Positions 44,950 through 56,950 of a stretch of DNA of 64,000 nt are shown one piece after another. The translations under genes were made by a program, and so were the position numbers. The notes under the pieces were generated by a model that worked only from the letters and a program-made list of their open reading frames with translations, was not told the origin of the DNA and ran no database searches. Origin of the DNA: Siphonodentalium dalli (taxonomy: Eukaryota > Mollusca > Scaphopoda > Gadilida > Siphonodentaliidae); the NCBI GenBank assembly GCA_032622095.1, contig CP136063.1, positions 34,572,106 through 34,636,105 on the forward strand. The letters are read 5' to 3'. The first letter of the stretch is position 1. Each line of letters opens with the position of its first letter.

Positions 44950-45992
44950 GGACGTCCTTCGTCGATGCCGCAGCTGCGGAAAGTATATATCTGGCGTGCA
45001 GCTCTGTCTACACATGTTGACGTTGACCGGACAGTGTGGTGTCACTAACTGACAACGGACCTGTATATAGACTCGGAAATCGTTCTATCGCCGGTAGTGT
45101 GATGGTTCTTGCCTGATTTGTTAGGGTTCCTGATGATTGAAAATAATCATTTTGTGACAAAATCACGCATAAATATAGATATCTTGAATATATTAAACTT
45201 TCCCGAATGAACAGAGGCTGCAGAAGTGCCGCGTTATCGAAACCTGAACTCTAAACCACAATTAACTCGGTATTAGCGAGTTAACGCGTAAATATCAACA
45301 TGTTACCACTGAAAATCAAGCCACGTGGACGCAATTTCTTTGTTTTTCGTGGCGTATAAAATATGAAACGCATTCTGAAGACAAACACTGACTATAAAGT
45401 GTACCCGTGTTATTCTTTTGTAAAATAGCTGAGAAAGTATCCCGATAGGGGTTGATAATTGGGAGCTGTGACCTCGTAATCAACACGGGTGCGTGTTACG
45501 GTTCTATTTCAAACCGATCATGGCTGTGACGGTTCTGTCCATGATATTTATTCGAACGATTTCTGCACTTGGGTCCGAAAATCGTCTTGTGTATCTGACA
45601 TTTTAAACCAGATAATGGCTGTAGCTTATGTAATTTGCATAATAGAACAGGTATATTAAGAAATAACACAATAAATACCTAATACGGGAGATTAAGTGAC
45701 ATTAATAGGCAGAAATAAAATATTGAAAGTCCCGATGAGTGTAGTATCATAATCATGCCCGCCTATATAAATGACCAATGGTAATATAAATCTACCCTCA
45801 GGAGAAAATGATATGTTATATTCATTTACATAATCTGGGCATTATTGAAAGATCCAGGTGTGACAATATTTCAATTCCAGCGCCATCATATTTCCTCCTC
45901 TGAAGTCCGCCTGAGGGACATTTACACATGTTTGTCGCCCAGACATGAATATAACTTATGAAATCACGTTCAACTGAATCACTGATAGGTTA
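44950..45992. other. Unassigned sequence
   Basis: Probable 3' flank of the zinc-finger relic; no gene or repeat recognised. Confidence 0.4.
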
Positions 45993-46708
45993 TGACGTGA
46001 TTGGGGTGGTGGGGGGGGGGGGGCTTGGGGAGGGGGTGCTTAATTGGTGTCTATCCCCAACTTTGGTCAAAATGTTCAACAGTTACAAATTTCTTATCTT
46101 ACAATAGATTGGTTTGAAATTTAACACCAACAATATGTTGAAATTGTTCTCTTAATTTGATTTGACAACAATTTAATAGTGGGGATTTTGTCGTTTTTAG
46201 ACTAACATTTGCATACTTTCCTACACTTTAAACATGTAATCAACCATATTTGACATGTACAAATTTAGAGTTGATCCAAAACTCATGATGGATGGACATG
46301 AAGTAGGGAGCATGTGTGATCTAGTTTTCTATATCACATTTACCCCCCCCCTCCAATTGGCAAGAAACTGGTTTAATGGCCAAATAATCTAATTCCATTT
46401 AATTAGTATGCTTTGTATTAAATAATGTATGCTCTTTTGCAAAATAAATAATCTCTCTCTCTCCATCTGTTGGGAACATTTCCAATCTTGTGGGGGTGGG
46501 GGCGCCAGGTTGGAAACTTCCAACACTTGGGAATCTTGATCAATTCACTTCAGAATGGTGTACAATCTAGAGCTATAATGTGTCATGCAGTTGGGGAAAA
46601 CCAAAGCCCAGACCTTGTGCATAGTTTGGTCTGTTTCAAGGGGATGGTGCGGTTGGAAATTCCAAGGTGGACGCCCCAACATTGGATACCCTCCAGCCCA
46701 CGTCCCTG
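45993..46708. mobile_element. hAT-type non-autonomous element, copy 3 (inverted, one end decayed)
   Basis: Right end CCCACGTCCCTG at 46697-46708; the interior shares AACTTTGGTCAAAATGTTCAAC and ATTGGTTTGAAATTTAACACC with copy 1 in the opposite orientation. The left end, near ATGACGTGATTGGGG, is decayed and runs into a long G-rich tract (46004-46036). No target duplication recognised. Confidence 0.65.
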
Positions 46709-47214
46709 CTCACTTGACACGTTAGTAGCGAGAAATAATAATGTGCCTTGTAATAGCCAGGTTCAGACACCCATAACACTAATTTTTAATGATTCATTTG
46801 TATGAATGTTTAGCTAATAATTCAAACAATCTGTTATATACTGCATGTTGAATTTAATAGCTGAGCATTCCTACAAATGAATCAATAGGATTCAAGTCGC
46901 TGCTCTTTATAGCACATTTAGTCATCAAAGAATTAACATCCATATAATAATATTTGTAACTGCACGATTCTTTTCTATTTTTTATATGTTACTGCTTGTT
47001 GAACTTAATAGCTAAGAATTCTCATTACAGCGCATTTAGTAACCAAAGGTTTAACATCCATATAATAATATTTGTAACTGTAGGATTCTTTGCTTTTTTA
47101 TATCTTCTATTAAAAAATCAGAGATCACTAGTCAATCTAAAATATGATTGAATGGAATATTACCGTGCTTGTATATGCTTTAATAGCTGCATATTCTAGA
47201 ATTCTAGAATTTAA
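46709..47214. other. Unassigned, with a duplicated word
   Basis: Two copies of AACATCCATATAATAATATTTGTAACTG (near 46927 and 47053), each preceded by a GCACATTTAGTCATCAAAG/GCGCATTTAGTAACCAAAGG word, show an internal tandem duplication of about 125 bp. No gene. Confidence 0.55.
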
Positions 47215-47681
47215 CCTAGATAATCAGCATCCAGCAAGCGGATGCCCGACATAAACTTAATATTGATTTTATTTCGAATATTAAATCGGGAACGTTTATG
47301 TTACTATTTTTAGAACAGACAATTCGGATGATACCATATTGCGATATAGAACACTGGTCTGTTCCTATGGCTACGCACCGAAAGTCAAATGTCCCAGATT
47401 GATTGTTTGTATTGTTTTGTTCCACAGATATAAGCGATAATGAGTATAATTAACGTTTATTTGTGACAAAATTGTACAATAAAATTTATGGTCTCTGTTA
47501 ACAGTAACCACTATTGTTCGTTATCTGAACAAACACACCTTTTTAGACCAGAAAATATTCGAAATAAAATTAATATCAATCGATAGAAGCATTCCCGGAC
47601 ATGAGTCTTCGATTCATATCTAATATTTTATACCCCGGTAACTATATAATACATGTTTACAAAGAGATAATCCAGCTTTAA
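47215..47681 (-). mobile_element. MITE family A, copy 5 (one end lost)
   Basis: Minus-oriented relative to copy 4; ends CCAGCTTTAA at 47681. The other terminus is missing or replaced by unrelated sequence before about 47245. Confidence 0.8.
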
Positions 47682-48238
47682 TGACCCAATCGACTTAGAA
47701 GTTAGAAACATTCAAAGTGATGATCTTTTGCATCACCACAACAAATAAATAAGAGTCGCTGGAAGAGTATTGTATATAGTTTATAAGAGTCGCTGGAAGA
47801 GTATTGTGTATAGTTTTAACATATTGTCTTCATGCCGGAGACTTTTGGCTCCCAGCATCGCGGAGTGACATTACGCAAATTGCGGTGGCACAGAAGAAGA
47901 ATATTGTGCGAATGTTATGTTGTACACGTAAATTCAGTTCCACTGCCATTAAAGATGGCTTATCTCTTTAAATAACAAATTTTAAATAGTTGCGTGGGTA
48001 TAAAATAATAGATATGAACTGAAGACCCCTGTCCGGAAAAGCTTCTATAAATTAATATTGATTTTATTTCGAATATTAAATCGGGACCGTTTGTGTCTAT
48101 TTTTAGAACAGACCATTCGGATGATGCCATATTGCGATATAGAGCACTGGACTGTTCCTATGGCTACGCACCGAAAGTCAAATGTCCCTGATTGTTTGTA
48201 TTGTTTTGTTCCACGGATATAAGAGATAATGAGTATTA

Positions 48239-49565
48239 AGTCTAGGCTGTGCTGGGGGGTGATCGTCGCACATCGGGGGAATTTATGCGACCATCATTTT
48301 CTTATGGGAAAATTACTCTAGTTTTCGAATTCAGAGGGCGCCGAGCCGAGATAGGTGACAAAATATAACTTTTCACTATGTTTCATAGGGTACCCTACCT
48401 AAAAAATGACATATTTTCAGAGGTTAACAGGCATTAGCCAACTGGTTAACAGGGCATCAACATAGGAAAGATTGTAAACATATTTGCAAATTATGGAATG
48501 AATATAGACACTTAATCAGATTCAACATCGTTTTCATGCTTTCGTTCTGATTTCGTGACGTCATGGTAAAATATGTAGCGTGACGCGTCAAACATTCATG
48601 GCGATTCAGACAAAGTGTTGTGCGTCAACTCTGTGCAAAGATAGCATATCTATCGAATTCTTCCAAGTTATATATTTTTGGAAATGGAAGGGTACCCCCT
48701 ATATAATGGTGTTCATACTTACATTATATCTTTCCAAGTATTGACATAATAGACAAAAACTTAACCCTCCCCCCAATTTCACAAATAACCACATATATGT
48801 GCCCATGCAGTTTGTGTCCACCAAATAAATTGACAATGCACAGTTTACCTTTTCATGTTGTGTAGAATCGTACGGCGACATTGATAATGTAAAACATCGT
48901 TCAAATCCTAGATTAGGAAGGTAATAAAATCCAAGATGGCGTCCAAGATGGCCGCCAATTTTTATATTGACACTCTATACACCAGATGTATGGTAACGGA
49001 CTAGATCATCGCGAGTGCTTTATGTAATATGGCCTTGTCTTGGATGGAGTCTGTATCTTAATACGTATAAGGCAATTGGCGACGTAAAACCGATGATGAA
49101 GACCAAAATGGCCGCCAAAATAAACAGAACTGTTCCGATAAAACGACCAACTTCTGAGTTGCAATAAAATCACATGGTATGACTGTTGTAGCTTTTTTGT
49201 TCGTACATATATGTCATTGTGTCCAACATGATCCGTATCTGAAGAAACTAGGGACATTAAGATAGTAACTGTTCATTAATTTCTCGAAAATAACGACATC
49301 ATATAATGTCAAATTGCCTAATTAGGACCGAATTTCAAACTGACATCCAATCATTTGATGGTATATATATCAATGTTCTGCTACACGATTCTACAACTGC
49401 AAACATCCACATTAGTATAGCAATAATGGAAGCCACAATGCCGATTAAAACATGCCTATGCAGTGTATGCACTAATAGTTATATATTCAAGTATCAATAA
49501 ATAAAGGAGTTTTTCCATGCTAGTAGCACATTAGACCCGCAATCGTAAACCGTCTGGAGATAACG
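48239..49565 (+). repeat. Left arm of the 6-kb element
   Basis: Contains a perfect CRE (TGACGTCA) at about 48555-48562 and a double AAGATGGC block, CCAAGATGGCGTCCAAGATG, at 48931-48950. Arm identity falls towards the centre. Confidence 0.8.
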
Positions 49566-50957
49566 GACCTACAATAATTGCGGATATTTTGTTTATACGA
49601 AAATGTTGGCCAACTGTGTTCACATTACCCCGCTAATGTCGTCAACTGATTACCATGGTAGTTGGTTTCTACGTTCAAAGAAGCGATGTTCCAATGTAAT
49701 AACGGACAATAATCACCAGCAATTTAGACCGAACTAAAACTGTTTTCTCTACATTTCCTCGGGATGCCACCCCGCACGGAAATGGGTGTTTACATAAGCA
49801 GTTCTAATTCGTATTTGTTTAGTACTTCTCAACTCTGAAGATTTAGATAACAATAAACGGTTACATGTTCGTTGCGAATACTCATTTTATGAACTATTCG
49901 CAGTTGCAACCGATAGTTTAAATCAATTTACCACCAACGTACTATAGTCATGGGTGGTTGACGAGTTAATTCACAGGTTTATGCCCTCACTTCCATATCA
50001 TTTTATTTCACACCTGCAGTTCAGGTTTCACGTCGCTGTCGCAATATATTAATACATCTATTGAGCGTTTTGTTATGATGATCATCCATTTCGTCAAGAG
50101 ACGAAGAAATAATAAGTTTCTGCCATATTTTATATTGGATAAGGCCTATCCACTCGTAGACAATTTCGTTAGACATTTAACCACCGATAACATGACTTCA
50201 TCATGCTGGTACTTATCAGCAATGAGTAACATACATCTATCGGATCTACACAGCCGGTGACACGATTAAGTTGATGTTCTGGTCTTATGTGAACCTAATT
50301 TAATCATTAGCTGTCAACTCGGGGAACACTATAAAAAGTTGGTTGGCACATGTGCGCGGGCATTTCTGCCAAGTACGATAAGCCGAGAAGTTGCAATAGT
50401 TAATTCACTGTGACAGTGTTGTTGGATTAAATTGACCTGACCAATCATATGATGCAATCCAATTACTCTTCAGCTGGATACGTGATTGTTCCCAACAAGT
50501 AATTGTTTATCATAAGTAATTCATAAATGGCACTGAATGGCATGGGTATATATAGAAAAATGGACGAATTTTATTAATATTGGGACTAAATTCAAATTAT
50601 AAGAAATATTTCTTTTTTCGATTTAATAAGGTGGCGAGTTAGAATCGACAATTTTGAAGACAAATTAACTTCAATCGCACAACCTTAGTCGAGACTAGAT
50701 CCATTTATTAAATGTAACACTTAACTGGTTTTCAAAGGGCAAATATGTTTGCATTATTTGTGTGCAATTTTACACGTACATTACCATAACTCAAAGCATG
50801 AAGTATCTCGATCTAAATTCCTACCAGGTGTACACATAAGAAAGTAGAGAGATTACTAATTTAATATGCTGGAAGCAAAGGGTGTTGCTACTTTCGAAGT
50901 TTCATATGTGTGGGATACTATGTGTAAGTTTACTATATGCCTTGCCCCATGTCGCAG

Positions 50958-52015
50958 AAGAATCCATATTATGAGCAAATAGGTCCAACAGCCATCAAAT
51001 GTCCGACTGCGATTGTCTATATATGTCATACATTCAATCCAACATGCAAACAAGAACGTGTGTCATTGTCGAATATAGGACCGTCGCCACATGCAACGAT
51101 GGAACCTGGTTTGATTGTATGGTGTTCACAAGGTAAACTTACTCAAAATATACCGACCCATTACGGCTTCAAATTCCTCAATATTAAGCTAAAATAAGGA
51201 TTTAAATCAATTGTTTTCTGGGACGTGTACTTAGATGAATGCACGCAATAACTACCACACCTATGTACATTATCTGATATTTGTGATAATCGCATGCTTG
51301 CATATATGCTTTCGGTCAGATACATATAACGCATATCGTAAAATGTATCCTGGGGACAATTACCACAATCATGAATATTTGACATATATCAGATACGTAG
51401 GTCGTTCCATTGCAGAAAATTGGCGATCGTGCAAAGGAGCTGCTAATTATTGTTTGTGTTAAAAGTACTCCACGGCTACTATATTTCTTGAGAATGTCCT
51501 ACCTGTAGCGGTTATACTCTATTTTGATTAAAAACTAATTCCGCGACTATGTGACCAACGAGTTGCCATCCCGTTGGTTGAAATGGATCAGCATCAGTGA
51601 AAGGGACACATTTAGCATGACAAGCATCATTTTAATGCCGAGCAACTGAGTATATGACATTTTGAGCACGTCTTCTAACTGTGTGGCTTTCTAATCCTTG
51701 TACTTTTCATCTTTGGTTAATTGCCGAGATTGCTCCATACTGATATATAAATTGGATGATATAGTTGTATTCCATTCGAGTACTGTACGTGATTATCATA
51801 GTTGGGTACGTGTGACGGAGAGTCGTGTGATACTTACAGTGTGAGACCAACTTCCATGGATCCAAATTTCATGGGACTTAGCACAATCAATACCACGGCC
51901 TCACACTTATCGTTATCATTTAAAGCATTAGTATTTACAAATGAGGTGTCAGTTTTGATAATATTCTACCTGTTCCAACCAAACCTGAAAGTTGGTTCTG
52001 TGCAACATTCTTGGG
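50958..52015 (+). other. Exon-like ORF cluster in the centre of the 6-kb element
   Basis: Three plus-strand open segments are bounded by plausible splice signals: 50958-51132 (CGCAG before, AAG/GTAAAC after; Cys-containing, ...TMEPGLIVWCSQ), 51235-51477 (CTTAG before; hydrophobic start, Cys-rich end SCKGAANYCLC, stop), and 51802-52015 (CATAG before, GGG/GTAAGC after; ...SFKALVFTNE). No family recognised, and phases between them were not shown to be compatible. They may be a captured host gene, element genes, or chance. Confidence 0.25.
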
Positions 52016-52574
52016 GTAAGCTCCAAGTAACTTGATATTATTTAAAATGACCAATGCCTTGTATGAAGTTAAATACTGAATGCATATAATGTGTTTAAAT
52101 ATATTGTGATAGCAACGCGAATTCTGGACAGCCGGGAAGATATAAAATAATATGGAAGCGAATGCATATATATAACTCGCCGAAGGCATCAGCCACTACT
52201 CAGACATACAAGATCTATAGTACATTAGCAGGACAACAATTATACTATTGGTCGTCAATGTGTATTCAATAAAATAATTAATACACCTGCAACCACGCAT
52301 ATCAAGCGGCATAGAATTAAGTACAGATAAGCAAATACTCAAATGAACTGCTTAAGTAAATAAGCATAAATCCACGTCTGATGGGACCATAGCGAGAATA
52401 TAACGACACAGATACGTATTTTGTCAGATTTGTTTGAGATTTGTTTCGGTTATTTCAATAGAACATCCCTCCAATGAACGTGAAAATCAATTACCCCAGT
52501 ACGCATTGACAACATTGATGAGATATATAAAATAAATTGTCCATTCTTTGCATACCCGCACTTATCAGGATTCT

Positions 52575-54235
52575 AAATTGGTTGTTATTGCTTGACGGTT
52601 TGTGTAAGCGGGTCTAATGAGTCACTACCGTGGACACCTACATTGGTTATTGATGATTGAATATGTATATTTAGTCGGCATTGTAGCTTCAATTCTTATT
52701 GTACTAATATAAAAGTCAGCAGTTTCACCACCAAGCAGAACGTTGACTTGTATACCACAAAATGGATGTCAGGTTGAAACACTATCCCATTGTGGCAATT
52801 TGGCATTGCATGTCGATTTTGAGAAATAAAATGAGCATTTAATTTCTCAATGCCAACAGTTTTATTGGATTCTGATCACATTATCAAGAGACATATATGC
52901 ACGAACGAATAAGCTACAAAACTCATAACATGCAGATGACACAACATTGCAACTCGGAAGCAGGTAATTTTATCGGAACATTTTTTAGTTTTATGGCGGC
53001 CATTTTGGTCTCCATCATTGGTTATACGTAACCAGTTGACTTATACATATTACAATACAGCCTATATGAAATAAAGATCAGTTACAACCGGTGTGCACAC
53101 TCAGTGTGCACATAGTGCCGATATTAAACTTGGCAGCCATCTTGGACGCCATCTTGGATTTTATTACCTTCATAATCTAGGATTTGAACGGAATCTTACA
53201 TTCTCCATGTCCCCGGATGGTTCTGCCCTATATGACACTACAAAATGTGCATTGTCGATGTTTTATTGGAAACAACCTGCATAGGTGCATTTAATTGGCT
53301 ATTTGTGAAATTTGGGTGAGGGTTAAGCTTTTCTCGGTTAGTTTACCATTTGGAGATATATAATAAAGATAGGAACATCATTTTGTAGGCAATACCCTTC
53401 CATTTGCCAAAATATTTAACTTGGAAGAATTCGACAGATATGCTATATTTGCACAGAGTTGATGATCTAGTCCGGTTACCATACATCTGGTGTATAGAGT
53501 GTCAATATAAAAATTGGCGGCCATCTTGGACGCCATCTTGGATTTTATATTACCTTCCTAATCTAGGATTTGAACGATGTTTTACATTATCAGTGGCGCC
53601 GTACGATTCTACACAATATGAAAAGGTAAACTGTGCATTGTCAATTTATTTGGTGGACACAAACTGCATGGACACACATATGTGGTTATTTGTGAAATTG
53701 GGGGGAGGGTTAAGTTTTTGTCTATTATGTCAATACTTGGAAAGATATAATGTAAGTATGAACATCATTATATAGGGGGTACCCTTCCATTTCCAAAAAT
53801 ATATAACTTGGAAGAATTCGACAGATATGCTATCTTTGCACAGAGTTGACGCACAACACTTTGTCTGAATCGCCATGAATGTTTGACGCGTCACGCTACA
53901 TATTTTACCATGACGTCACGAAATCAGAACGAAAGCAGAAAAACGATGTTGAATCTGATTAAGTGTCTATATTCGTTCCATATTTTGCATATATGTTTAC
54001 AATCTTTCCGATGTTGCTGCCCTGTTAACCAGTTGGCTAATGCCTGTTAACCTTTGAAAATATGTCATTTTTTAGGTAGGGTACCCTATGAAACATAGTG
54101 AAAAGTTATATTTTGTCACCTATCTCGGCTCGGCGCCCTCTGAATTCGAAAACTAGAGTAATTTTCCCACAAGAAAATGATGGTCGCATAAATTCCCCCG
54201 ATGTGCGACGATCACCCCCCAGCACAGCCTAGACT
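52575..54235 (-). repeat. Right arm of the 6-kb element, with internal tandem duplication
   Basis: Inverted partner of 48239-49565. Its segment 53130-53465 is a diverged tandem copy of 53515-53850 (both start GGC(A/G)GCCATCTTGGACGCC and run to TTTGCACAGAGTTGA), which makes this arm longer than the left one. ORFs at 53093 and 53404 are read-throughs of these repeats. Confidence 0.8.
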
Positions 54236-54473
54236 ATATAATTAACGTTTATTTGTGACAAAATTGTACAATAAAATTTCTGGTCTCTGTTAACAGTAAC
54301 CACTATTGTTCGTTAGCTGAACAAACACACCTTTTTAGACCAGAAAATATTCGAAATAAAATTAATATTAATCGATAGAAGCATTTCCGGACAGGAGTCT
54401 TCGATTCAAATCTAATATTTTATACCCCGGTAACTATATAATACATGTTTACAAAGAGATAATCCACCTTTAA

Positions 54474-55110
54474 CTGAACACATTTGACAGTGTTATGTCA
54501 CTAATGGTAGGTCCCAGCATTTCCCGTCATTGGACGAAAGTTGTCAATAAGACAAAGAAAATATTCATCAAGCCTTGAAGTTGAAGTGAACGTCATCAAA
54601 ATTGCAAATTAAAACACTGTTGACGAATGTTAGTATTTATTACTACACGCAGTTGGCAAGATTCAGAGACTTCACATTTACTCGAAAGGTAACAGTACGC
54701 AATTGCATTAAGTTGGAACACATCAACCTTCGACGGATACTCAACAGTAAAAATAATGACAAACCCGCCGAACCTTGTATCCTGCCCCCCCCCCCCCCAT
54801 ATAATTACATGTATGCATCACCACCACACTTGACAAATAGCAGTATTGTCCTTGGAATTCACAAGTTTTGTACTACGATAAGCTTTATTCAAATTGTAAA
54901 AAGAAATTGAGGTATTTCTTTCTTCCCATATAACTGTATAGATAATGAGGAAAATGTTACAGCAAAAAAAAAAGACTCTGTCATCAAATATGTTCTTCAA
55001 CATTGTGACCACAAGCTTCATATTTTATTAAAACAATCATATCTAAATGTTTCATTTGTTTTCAATATTGAGGAAAATGTTGTAGAAGGTATTCGCAAAC
55101 GAGGCTATTA
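54474..55110. other. Unassigned sequence
   Basis: A C-tract at 54785-54798 and short ORFs only. This is the 3' side of the zinc-finger gene cluster. Confidence 0.4.
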
Positions 55111-55127
55111 AATTGCTGTTCTCAACA

Positions 55128-55370
55128 CGGGCGATAACCGGTGTGGTGTCACCAACATGGGTTATCTCCGATGTGACGTCACCAATACGGGCGATCTCCG
55201 ATGTGACGTCACCAATACGGACGATCTCCAATGTGACGTCACCGATACGGGCGATCTCCGGTGTAACGTCAACGACATGGGCGCGGTCTCCGATGTGACA
55301 TCACCAATGCGGCGATCTCTGGTGTGACGTCACCAATACGGGCGATATCCGATGTGACGTTGCTCGACCG
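55128..55370. repeat. 30-bp repeat derived from the zinc-finger linker, creating CRE sites
   Basis: Eight imperfect 30-bp units on the 3' side of the zinc-finger gene. On the gene's strand each unit reads HIGDRPYW-stop-R, i.e. the TGDRP interfinger linker, amplified without the finger. Each unit also carries GTGACGTCAC or a variant; perfect TGACGTCA octamers occur at 55174-55181, 55204-55211, 55234-55241 and 55325-55332. TGACGTCA is the consensus site of CREB/ATF factors. Confidence 0.8.
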
Positions 55371-55374
55371 AAAA

Positions 55375-55711
55375 CATGATTTCCCGCATATACCATAATC
55401 GCAAGGGCGGCACATGGTGTGGACTATCATGTCTGGTCAGTTTACTCATATCGTTGAACAATTTTTCAAACATATCGCACACATGCAGTTCAGAATCTCC
55501 AGCGTGATTCCTCTTGTGGCTGATTAAATAATTTCTCGCATATTATGCGCATATATCACACTCGGAAGGCTTATCTCGGACCGCTGTGGATTATCTTATG
55601 TGATCAAGTTCCCGCTACGAGGGAATTATTTCACCCATTGCAATGACACGGGCGATCTCCGGTGTGTATATCGCCAGGTGGCCCGAATGATTACATGATT
55701 TCTCCCAGATA
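55375..55711 (-). pseudogene. Decayed extra zinc fingers beyond the stop of the ZNF gene
   Basis: Minus-strand remnants of at least three more fingers follow the stop codon in shifted frames, for example YKCDIWEKSCNHSGHL (second Cys changed to Trp) near 55680-55725, and TGDRP/EKSF-like words down to 55390. The present stop therefore truncates a once longer array. Confidence 0.75.
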
Positions 55712-56950
55712 TCACATTTGTAGGTTTTGAGGCTTATGACCGCTGTGGATTCTCCTATGTGTAATAAACTGGCTTGACTGATTAAAGGATTTCTCGCATG
55801 TGTCACATTGGTAAGGCTTATCGCCACTGTGGATTCTCTTATGTGTGACCAAGTGGCTTGACCGTTTAAATAATTTCTCGCATATATCACAACGGTAAGG
55901 CTTATCTCCGCTGTGGATTCTCTTATGTGAGATCAAGTTACCACTGCTAGAGAATGATTTATCGCACTGATATGGGCGATCTCCGGTGTGTATTCTCATA
56001 TGTCTCAAAAGGTCGCCCGACTGAATAAATGATTTTTCACAGATATCACATATGTAAGGCTTATCTCCACTGTGGATTCTTTTATGCTTGATCAAGTTAC
56101 CCCTGATAGAGAATGATTTATCACATATGTCACATTGGTAAGGCTTATCTCCGCTGTGGAATCTCATATGTGTGACCAACTGGCTTGACTGATGAAATGT
56201 TTTCTCGCATATGTTACAATGGTAAGGTTTATTTCCGGTGTGGATCCTCTTATGTGAGTTCAAGTTACCCCTGCTTGAGAATGTGTTCTCGCACATGTCG
56301 CATTGATACGGGCGATCTCCGGTGTGTATTCTCATATGTCTCACCAGGTCGCTCGACTGAATAAATGTATTCTTGCATATGTCACATCGGTAAGGGTTAT
56401 CTCCGCTATGAATAATATTGTGTCTGGTCAAGTTACCCCGGCTAGAGAATGATTTCTCGCACACGTCGCACTGATACGGGCGATATCCGGTGTGAATTAT
56501 ATTGTGTCTCATCAGGTCGCCTGGCTGATTAAATGATTTCTCGCACACTTCGCACTGGTATGGGCAATCTCCGGTGTGTATTGTCTTATGGCTCACTAGG
56601 TTGGCCGATTGATTAAATGATTTCTCGCACACGTCGCATTGATACGGGCGATATCCGGTGTGAATTATCTTGTGTCTGGTCAAGCTACTCCTATTGGTGA
56701 ATGATTTCTCGCACACGTCGCACGTATATGGGCGATCTCCGGTGTGTATTGTCTCATGTCTCGTCAAGTCGCCCGACTGATTAAATGATCTCTCACACAC
56801 GTCGCACTGATACGGGCGATCTTCGGTATGTATTATATTGTGTCTGGTCAAGCTACTCTTCTTGGTGAATAATTTTCTGCACATATCGCACCGATGTGGG
56901 CGATCCATTGTTTGGGCGGTTTCATGAACAGTCAGGTTATCGTCTCCCAT
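55712..56950 (-). CDS. C2H2 zinc-finger protein, 14 tandem fingers
   Basis: 412 residues from the ATG at 56950 (an in-frame stop lies four codons upstream; reading from 56959 would need a TTG). Probable nuclear DNA-binding protein. Residues 6-18 are half a degenerate finger plus linker; then 14 C2H2 units follow every 28 residues from Cys21, joined by H(T/S)G(D/Y/N)xPY linkers. Finger 12 lacks three residues including its second Cys (QCDKSF) and cannot bind zinc normally; finger 14 has Phe in place of the conserved Leu. Contact helices alternate between QSxDLxR-like (fingers 2, 5, 7, 11) and SRGNLxR/S-like (6, 8, 10, 12), implying a repetitive target. No KRAB, BTB or SCAN domain. Single exon. 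Expansion by 84-bp unit duplication is evident. Confidence 0.9.
   Translation of the reverse strand: MGDDNLTVHETAQTMDRPHRCDMCRKLFTKKSSLTRHNIIHTEDRPYQCDVCERSFNQSGDLTRHETIHTGDRPYTCDVCEKSFTNRSSLTRHKIIHTGYRPYQCDVCEKSFNQSANLVSHKTIHTGDCPYQCEVCEKSFNQPGDLMRHNIIHTGYRPYQCDVCEKSFSSRGNLTRHNIIHSGDNPYRCDICKNTFIQSSDLVRHMRIHTGDRPYQCDMCENTFSSRGNLNSHKRIHTGNKPYHCNICEKTFHQSSQLVTHMRFHSGDKPYQCDICDKSFSIRGNLIKHKRIHSGDKPYICDICEKSFIQSGDLLRHMRIHTGDRPYQCDKSFSSSGNLISHKRIHSGDKPYRCDICEKLFKRSSHLVTHKRIHSGDKPYQCDTCEKSFNQSSQFITHRRIHSGHKPQNLQM

Larger units (their letters stand above)
48239..54235. mobile_element. 6.0-kb element with terminal inverted arms of more than 1 kb
   Basis: Ends AGTCTAGGCTGTGCTGGGGG and its inverted counterpart ending CAGCCTAGACT. 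Flanks TATTA (left) and TATAA (right) could be a decayed 5-6 bp target duplication. Arms pair almost continuously for the outer 0.75 kb, then with lower similarity (AAATGGCCGCC, CATATATG, ATGCCGATT and GCGGGTCTAATG words) to about 49565 and 52575. The right arm also has an internal tandem duplication of about 380 bp. The centre (about 3 kb) has no transposase or polymerase that I recognise. It is either a non-autonomous derivative of an unknown large DNA transposon or a foldback element. Confidence 0.85.
47949..54473 (-). mobile_element. MITE family A, copy 6, split by the 6-kb long-armed element
   Basis: Left part 47949-48238 starts TTAAAGATGGCTTATCTC; right part 54236-54473 ends CCACCTTTAA. 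TTAA is present at both outer edges. Joining the two halves restores the family text around GATAATGAGTATAATTAACG, so the intervening 6 kb is a later insertion. Confidence 0.9.

Noticed and set aside
48239-54235. Polinton/Maverick assignment for the 6-kb element
   Set aside because: AG...CT ends and a possible 5-6 bp duplication are compatible, but no polymerase, integrase, ATPase or capsid ORF is seen and the size is too small. Left unassigned.
55113-55298. Plus-strand ORF with ISDVTSPIR repeats
   Set aside because: It is the shadow of the 30-bp linker-derived minisatellite on the opposite strand.
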